Assembly (NCBI GenBank): GCA_937958475.1
Contig: CALFXR010000065.1
Location: 11,724-75,723 of the forward strand
Source of the DNA: an uncultured Mesorhizobium sp.
GTDB taxonomy: Bacteria; Pseudomonadota; Alphaproteobacteria; Rhizobiales; Rhizobiaceae
Direction of reading: 5' to 3'
Length of the DNA: 64,000 bases
The position numbers and the translations under genes were made by a program. The notes beneath the pieces were generated by a model. It did not search any database and was not told the origin of the DNA. It was given only the letters and a program-made list of their open reading frames with translations. Shown in pieces: positions 59,923-64,000 of the stretch (positions are counted from its first letter, which is position 1; the number at the start of each line of letters is the position of its first letter).

Positions 59923-60603
59923 ATGACGCTCACCCTCTACGTGCATCCGCTCGCCTCCTTCTGCCACAAGGTGCTGATCGCGCTCTACGAGAACGATGTG
60001 CCGTTCCGCGCCGTGACCGTCGACTTCGGCGATCCCGATTCGGCCGCGGAGGTCTTCGCGCATTGGCCGGTCGGCAAGATCCCGGTTCTCCACGACCGCG
60101 AGCCCGACAGGCACCTCGCCGAGACGTCGATCATCATCGAGTACCTGCAGGCACGGCATCCCGGCCCGCTCCGGCTTCTGCCCGACGCCGAGGAACTGCG
60201 GCTCGACGCGCGGCTGTGGGACCGCTTCTTCGACCTCTATGTCAGCCAGCCGATGCAGAAGATCGTCACCGACCGCATCCGCCCCGAAGGTAGCGCGGAT
60301 CCCTTCGGCGTCGACGAGGCGCGCGGCATGCTCGACACCGCCTACGCCATGATCGAGCGGCGCATGGCCGGCCGGACCTGGGCCTGCGGCGACGACTTCA
60401 CCATTGCCGACTGCGCCGCCGCGCCCGGCCTGTTCTTCGCCTCGATCGTGCACCCGTTCGCCGTCGACCAGGAGAACCTCGCGGCCTATCTCCAGCGGCT
60501 TCTCGCCCGCCCTTCCATGCAGCGCGTGCTCGCCGAAGCGCGGCCCTTCTTCTCCCTGTTTCCCTACCGCGACGCCATGCCGCCGCAATATCTCGAGGGG
60601 TGA
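59923..60603 (+). CDS. Glutathione S-transferase family protein
   Basis: 226 residues. The thioredoxin-fold N-domain (LTLYVHPLASFCHKVLIALY, then WPVGKIPVLHDREP, then LAETSIIIEYLQARHPG with the cis-Pro and glutathione-binding E-T-S) and helical C-domain (WACGDDFTIADCAAAPGLFF) are complete. It would conjugate glutathione to an electrophile or act as reductase. First gene of a three-gene operon with arsR and an SRPBCC gene, all overlapping or nearly so, behind two palindromic operators. GGAGG lies 7 nt before the ATG. Confidence 0.93.
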   Translation: MTLTLYVHPLASFCHKVLIALYENDVPFRAVTVDFGDPDSAAEVFAHWPVGKIPVLHDREPDRHLAETSIIIEYLQARHPGPLRLLPDAEELRLDARLWDRFFDLYVSQPMQKIVTDRIRPEGSADPFGVDEARGMLDTAYAMIERRMAGRTWACGDDFTIADCAAAPGLFFASIVHPFAVDQENLAAYLQRLLARPSMQRVLAEARPFFSLFPYRDAMPPQYLEG

Positions 60604-60608
60604 GCGGC

Positions 60609-60941
60609 ATGGAGATCCAGCCTCTCGACCGCATCTTCACCGCCCTCGCCGATCCGGCTCGGCGCGGCATGATCGAGCAGCTGAGCCGCGGCCAGGCCAC
60701 CGTCAAGGAACTCGCCGCGCCGGCCGGCATGCGCCTGCCATCGGCGCTGAAGCATCTGAGGGTGCTGGAGGAGGGTGGCCTGGTCGTCTCGCGCAAGGTC
60801 GGCCGCACGCGCACCTACGCGATGCGCCGCGAAACGCTCGGCCTGCTCGACGACTGGCTTGAGCGGCGCAAGGCCGCCCACGACGCCGCCTTCTCCCGCC
60901 TCGCCGAGGCCATGCGCCGGATGCCGGAGGAACTCCCGTGA
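60609..60941 (+). CDS. ArsR family regulator
   Basis: 110 residues from the ATG at 60609 (a GTG at 60600 overlaps the GST stop as GTGA). The winged helix is IFTALADPARRGMIEQLSRG, then QATVKELAAPAGMRLPSALK, then HLRVLEEGGLVVSRKVGRTR, the signature of the SdpR-like ArsR subgroup without metal-binding CxC. Such regulators typically sit with an SRPBCC (AHSA1-like) gene, as here, and repress their own operon. Confidence 0.94.
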   Translation: MEIQPLDRIFTALADPARRGMIEQLSRGQATVKELAAPAGMRLPSALKHLRVLEEGGLVVSRKVGRTRTYAMRRETLGLLDDWLERRKAAHDAAFSRLAEAMRRMPEELP

Positions 60942-61408
60942 ACGGGACGCTGCACCGGACCTTCACCGTCGAGCGCATGCTCCCCGGCAGCCCGCGCCAC
61001 GCCTTCCGCTTCTGGTCCGACCAAGCGCTGAAGCGCGCCTGGACCGACTGCCATGCCGACTGGACCGTGCTGGAAGAACGGTTCGACTTCCGCGCCGGCG
61101 GCGACGAGGTGAAGCGCTGGCGCATGCCCGGCGGCGAAACGCTTTCCTTCCGCGCCCGCTACTTCGACATCGAGCCGCCCCGGCGCATCGTCTACGCCTT
61201 CGACATGGCGTTCGACGCGGCGCGCCAGTCCGTCTCGCTGGCGACCGTCGAACTCTTCGCCGCGGCCGGCGGGACCCGCATGCTGTTCACCGAGCAGATC
61301 GCCTTCCTCGGCGGCGACGAGGCGCTGCGCGGCCGCGTCGCGGGAACTGCGGAGGGCTTCGACCGCCTGGTGTCGGTGATCGCCGCGAGGCGCGCCGGCG
61401 TCCAGTGA
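60938..61408 (+). CDS. SRPBCC (AHSA1-like) family protein
   Basis: 156 residues from a GTG overlapping the arsR stop (GTGA). The START-like/AHSA1 pattern is visible: FTVERMLPGSPRHAFRFWSD, then CHADWTVLEERFDFRAGGDE, then PPRRIVYAFDMAFDAARQS, and a C-terminal helix. This fold encloses a hydrophobic pocket, so ligand binding is probable. In ArsR-SRPBCC pairs it is thought to sense or sequester a small hydrophobic compound; no catalytic residues are visible. Confidence 0.92.
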   Translation: MNGTLHRTFTVERMLPGSPRHAFRFWSDQALKRAWTDCHADWTVLEERFDFRAGGDEVKRWRMPGGETLSFRARYFDIEPPRRIVYAFDMAFDAARQSVSLATVELFAAAGGTRMLFTEQIAFLGGDEALRGRVAGTAEGFDRLVSVIAARRAGVQ

Positions 61409-61482
61409 ACGGTACCGTCGCGGCCGCCCTCCGAGCGTCGCCGGGCACGGCGACCGCTTGACGCAGCGGACCGGTCGGCCGC

Positions 61483-61511
61483 TTGACTTCCATCGGCCGC
61501 GCGCCTCAATT
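61483..61511 (+). promoter_or_regulatory. Candidate promoter of the small membrane-protein gene
   Basis: TTGACT (61483-61488), 17-bp spacer, TCAATT (61506-61511), 29 bp before the start codon at 61541. The -35 matches consensus in five of six positions; the -10 is moderate. Confidence 0.4.
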
Positions 61512-61540
61512 CGGCGTCGTTCTTGCAAGGGGTGGTCCGA

Positions 61541-61936
61541 ATGGAGATCGCGTTTCCGTGGCCGATGAGCGACGGCGAGTGGCTGGCCTGGTCGTCCGCC
61601 GCAGTCACCGTGCTGCTCGGCCTGTTCAGCCTGTTCGCGCCGCGGCTGGCGCTCCGGCTGCTGCGGCTGGCACCGAGCGAACGCCATCCGGAAGCGGTCG
61701 GCGAGGTGCGTGCGAGGATCTCGGGCTTCTATCTCGGCCTCGGCCTCGCCTGCATCCTGCTCGCCCAGCCGCTCCTCTACATGGCGCTCGGCTTTTCCTG
61801 GGCCTTCACCGCCTTCGGCCGCGTCATCGCCATGCTCTCGGACCGCGCCAACACGCTCTACAACTGGTTCGCGCTTGTCGTCGACCTGGTGCTCGCCGCC
61901 CTGCCGCTCGCCTTCGCGTTCGGCTTCGTCCCCTGA
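61541..61936 (+). CDS. Small four-TM membrane protein (DUF4345-like)
   Basis: 131 residues from the ATG at 61541. Hydrophobic segments lie at about 12-32, 65-85, 88-105 and 108-128. The central part (RISGFYLGLGLACILLAQPL, then DRANTLYNWFALVVDLVLA) resembles DUF4345-type proteins, but the match is from general pattern only. It stands alone between the GST operon and the ATP synthase operon. Function unknown. Confidence 0.7.
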   Translation: MEIAFPWPMSDGEWLAWSSAAVTVLLGLFSLFAPRLALRLLRLAPSERHPEAVGEVRARISGFYLGLGLACILLAQPLLYMALGFSWAFTAFGRVIAMLSDRANTLYNWFALVVDLVLAALPLAFAFGFVP

Positions 61937-62006
61937 TTCCGATCGGCGGGCGCAAGGTCGGCGCGCGACTGCGACAAATCTGACGCAAAGCCTGTCAGAG
62001 ATCGTG

Positions 62007-62035
62007 TTGCGGTCGTAGGAAGCCTGTGCTAGACG
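62007..62035 (+). promoter_or_regulatory. Candidate promoter of the ATP synthase operon
   Basis: TTGCGG (62007-62012), 17-bp spacer, TAGACG (62030-62035), about 140 bp upstream of the atpH start. It is the best sigma70-like pair in the gap; the long leader contains no other clear element. Confidence 0.4.
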
Positions 62036-62173
62036 GCAAGCGACTTTCGGCCGGGGACAGCCGCATGCATGTCCTTGCGGTCGGAAATTACAAGCAAGGT
62101 CAAAGATTTAGCTAAGAGTCTCCCGCTCGCGCGCAGAATCTTGCGGCCTCCCAGAAAAGAGAAAAGACGGACC

Positions 62174-62734
62174 GTGGCCCAGTCAACCTCGCCCATCTCC
62201 GGTGTCGCCGAGCGCTACGCGGGTTCGCTGTTCGATCTCGCCATGCAGTCGAACGCGGTCGCCGCGGTGGAGAGCGACCTCGGCCGGTTCGAGGCCCTCC
62301 TCGACGGCAGCGAAGACCTGCAGCGCCTGATCAAGAGCCCCGTCTTCTCGGCCGACGACCAGTTCAAGGCCATCGCCGCCATTGCCGACAAGGCCGGGAT
62401 TATCGGCCTGACCGGCAATTTCCTGCGCGTCGTCGCCAGGAACCGGCGCCTCTTCGCCGTCCCCGGAATGATCAAGGCGTTCCGCCGCATCGCTGCCGAG
62501 CAGCGCGGCGAGGTCAACGCCGAGGTCACCTCCGCCCATGCTCTTTCGCCTGCGCAGACTTCCGAGCTGAAGGCCGCCCTGAAGGGCGTCGCCGGCAAGG
62601 ACGTGACGCTGTCGGTGACGGTCGACCCGTCGCTGCTCGGCGGCCTCGTCGTGCGCATCGGCTCGCGCCAGATCGACACGTCGCTCAAGACCAAACTCAA
62701 TTCGCTCAAGCTTGCACTTAAAGAGGTCGGCTGA
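62174..62734 (+). CDS. atpH: ATP synthase F1 delta subunit
   Basis: 186 residues from the GTG at 62174, matching the usual rhizobial length; the frame extends to an ATG at 62069 without similarity. VAERYAGSLFDLAMQSNAVA, then FLRVVARNRRLFAVPGMIKA, then VTVDPSLLGGLVVRIGSRQI and DTSLKTKLNSLKLALKEVG are the OSCP/delta signatures. It links the F1 head to the peripheral stalk. The stop shares one base with the atpA start (TGATG). Confidence 0.96.
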   Translation: MAQSTSPISGVAERYAGSLFDLAMQSNAVAAVESDLGRFEALLDGSEDLQRLIKSPVFSADDQFKAIAAIADKAGIIGLTGNFLRVVARNRRLFAVPGMIKAFRRIAAEQRGEVNAEVTSAHALSPAQTSELKAALKGVAGKDVTLSVTVDPSLLGGLVVRIGSRQIDTSLKTKLNSLKLALKEVG

Positions 62735-64000
62735 TGGATATCCGCGCCGCGGAAATTTCCGCAATTCTGAAGGACCAGATCAAGAACTTCGGCAAGGAAG
62801 CCGAAGTCTCCGAAGTCGGTCAGGTTCTCTCCGTCGGTGACGGCATCGCCCGCGTCTACGGTCTCGACAACGTCCAGGCGGGCGAGATGGTCGAGTTCCC
62901 GGGCGGCATCCGCGGCATGGCCCTCAACCTCGAGACCGACAATGTCGGCGTCGTCATCTTCGGCGCCGACCGCGACATCAAGGAAGGCGACACGGTCAAG
63001 CGTACCGGCGCCATCGTCGACGTGCCGGTAGGTCCCGGCCTGCTCGGCCGCGTCGTCGACGCGCTCGGCAACCCGATCGACGGCAAGGGCCCGATCGAGG
63101 CCGTCGAGCGCCGCCGCGTCGACGTCAAGGCGCCCGGCATCATCCCCAGGAAGTCGGTGCACGAGCCGATGTCGACCGGCCTGAAGGCCATCGACGCGCT
63201 GATCCCGGTCGGCCGCGGCCAGCGCGAGCTGGTCATCGGCGACCGCCAGACCGGCAAGACCGCCATCATCCTCGACACGATCCTGAACCAGAAGGCCATC
63301 CACGACAACGGCCCGGAGAAGGAGAAGCTCTACTGCGTCTACGTCGCCGTCGGCCAGAAGCGCTCCACCGTCGCCCAGTTCGTCAAGGTCCTCGAGGAGC
63401 GCGGTGCGCTCGAATATTCGATCATCATCGCCGCGACCGCTTCGGATCCGGCGCCGATGCAGTTCCTGGCGCCGTTCGCCGGCTGCACCATGGGCGAGTA
63501 TTTCCGCGACAACGGCAAGCACGCCCTCATCGCCTATGACGACCTCAGCAAGCAGGCCGTCGCCTACCGCCAGATGTCGCTGCTGCTGCGCCGCCCGCCG
63601 GGACGCGAAGCCTATCCGGGCGACGTCTTCTACCTGCACTCGCGTCTCCTCGAGCGCGCGGCGAAGATGAACGACGACAACGGCGCCGGTTCGCTGACCG
63701 CCCTGCCGGTCATCGAGACGCAGGCCAACGACGTCTCGGCCTACATCCCGACCAACGTGATCTCGATCACCGACGGCCAGATCTTCCTCGAGACCAACCT
63801 GTTCTTCCAGGGCATCCGTCCCGCGGTGAACGTCGGTCTGTCGGTGTCGCGCGTCGGCTCGGCCGCCCAGGTCAAGGCGATGAAGCAGGTCGCCGGCTCG
63901 ATCAAGGGCGAGCTCGCCCAGTATCGCGAGATGGCCGCCTTCGCCCAGTTCGGCTCCGACCTCGACGCCGCCACGCAGCGCCTGCTCAACCGCGGCGCTC
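62734..64000 (+). CDS. atpA: ATP synthase F1 alpha subunit (truncated by window end)
   Basis: 422 codons of about 509 are present. MDIRAAEISAILKDQIKNFG starts the stalk-facing N-terminus. GDRQTGKTAIILD is the P-loop of the non-catalytic nucleotide site. GREAYPGDVFYLHSRLLERA and PAVNVGLSVSRVGSAAQ follow. The complex makes ATP from the proton gradient at the inner membrane. Overlap with atpH indicates translational coupling; atpG, atpD and atpC presumably follow beyond the window. Confidence 0.98.
   Translation, partial: MDIRAAEISAILKDQIKNFGKEAEVSEVGQVLSVGDGIARVYGLDNVQAGEMVEFPGGIRGMALNLETDNVGVVIFGADRDIKEGDTVKRTGAIVDVPVGPGLLGRVVDALGNPIDGKGPIEAVERRRVDVKAPGIIPRKSVHEPMSTGLKAIDALIPVGRGQRELVIGDRQTGKTAIILDTILNQKAIHDNGPEKEKLYCVYVAVGQKRSTVAQFVKVLEERGALEYSIIIAATASDPAPMQFLAPFAGCTMGEYFRDNGKHALIAYDDLSKQAVAYRQMSLLLRRPPGREAYPGDVFYLHSRLLERAAKMNDDNGAGSLTALPVIETQANDVSAYIPTNVISITDGQIFLETNLFFQGIRPAVNVGLSVSRVGSAAQVKAMKQVAGSIKGELAQYREMAAFAQFGSDLDAATQRLLNRGA

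Overview
The window is a gene-dense, very GC-rich stretch of an alphaproteobacterial chromosome. Gene content and order point to Hyphomicrobiales (Rhizobiales), probably a Phyllobacteriaceae/Mesorhizobium-like genus. The pointers are a giant NAD-glutamate dehydrogenase, rsmB-heparinase-purH, usg, acs, leuS-lptE, priA, and an atpH-atpA pair with a GTG-started atpH. Both ends cut genes: a sugar ABC transporter binding protein on the left (1-840) and atpA on the right (62734-64000). No insertion sequence, prophage, CRISPR array or rRNA operon was seen. One tRNA, tRNA-Ala(CGC), is present.

Layout. 1-1682: start of a sugar-uptake operon behind a promoter overlapped by two LacI-type operators, then about 740 bp with no convincing gene. 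1683-10917: an unusual divergent locus of five exported proteins. Three lie on the minus strand, coupled by ATGA overlaps: a 1317-residue repeat protein, an acidic repeat-rich stalk protein and a single-TM protein. Two lie on the plus strand. One plus-strand protein carries a C-terminal domain closely resembling the von Hippel-Lindau (VHL) beta domain. The other ends in an SH3b-like domain. Related beta-sandwich motifs recur in the minus-strand proteins, with about nine copies in the largest. This is the best candidate for an undescribed system here.

11143-30674: mostly household and small accessory genes. These include tRNA-Ala, yggT, a DUF167 gene, ppa, GNAT, two TPM proteins with LemA, pdxY, a DUF429 gene, carbonic anhydrase, a MarR-controlled Bcr/CflA exporter, an M3 oligopeptidase, an aldo/keto reductase, a site-2 protease with CBS domains, typA, a LysE exporter, a YCII protein and an AhpD-like protein. 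30795-47618: NAD-GDH, a UMF1 transporter, sdhAF4, htpX-rsmB, heparinase II/III, purH, a transglutaminase-like protein, a secreted nuclease whose start codon sits in a perfect stem-loop, a TadG-like VWA protein, a 22-codon sORF with an extreme Shine-Dalgarno sequence and its own terminator, and a stand-alone DnaB-C-like ATPase.

47691-64000: acs, usg, a VapC toxin paired with an atypical DUF1508-containing partner, the yggS PLP protein, leuS-lptE without the expected holA, an acyltransferase, a hydratase-transaldolase pair, priA, a GST-ArsR-SRPBCC operon with two identical-geometry operators, a small membrane protein and the start of the F-type ATP synthase operon. Many neighbours overlap by 1-4 nt (ATGA, GTGA, TGATG), so translational coupling is common throughout.
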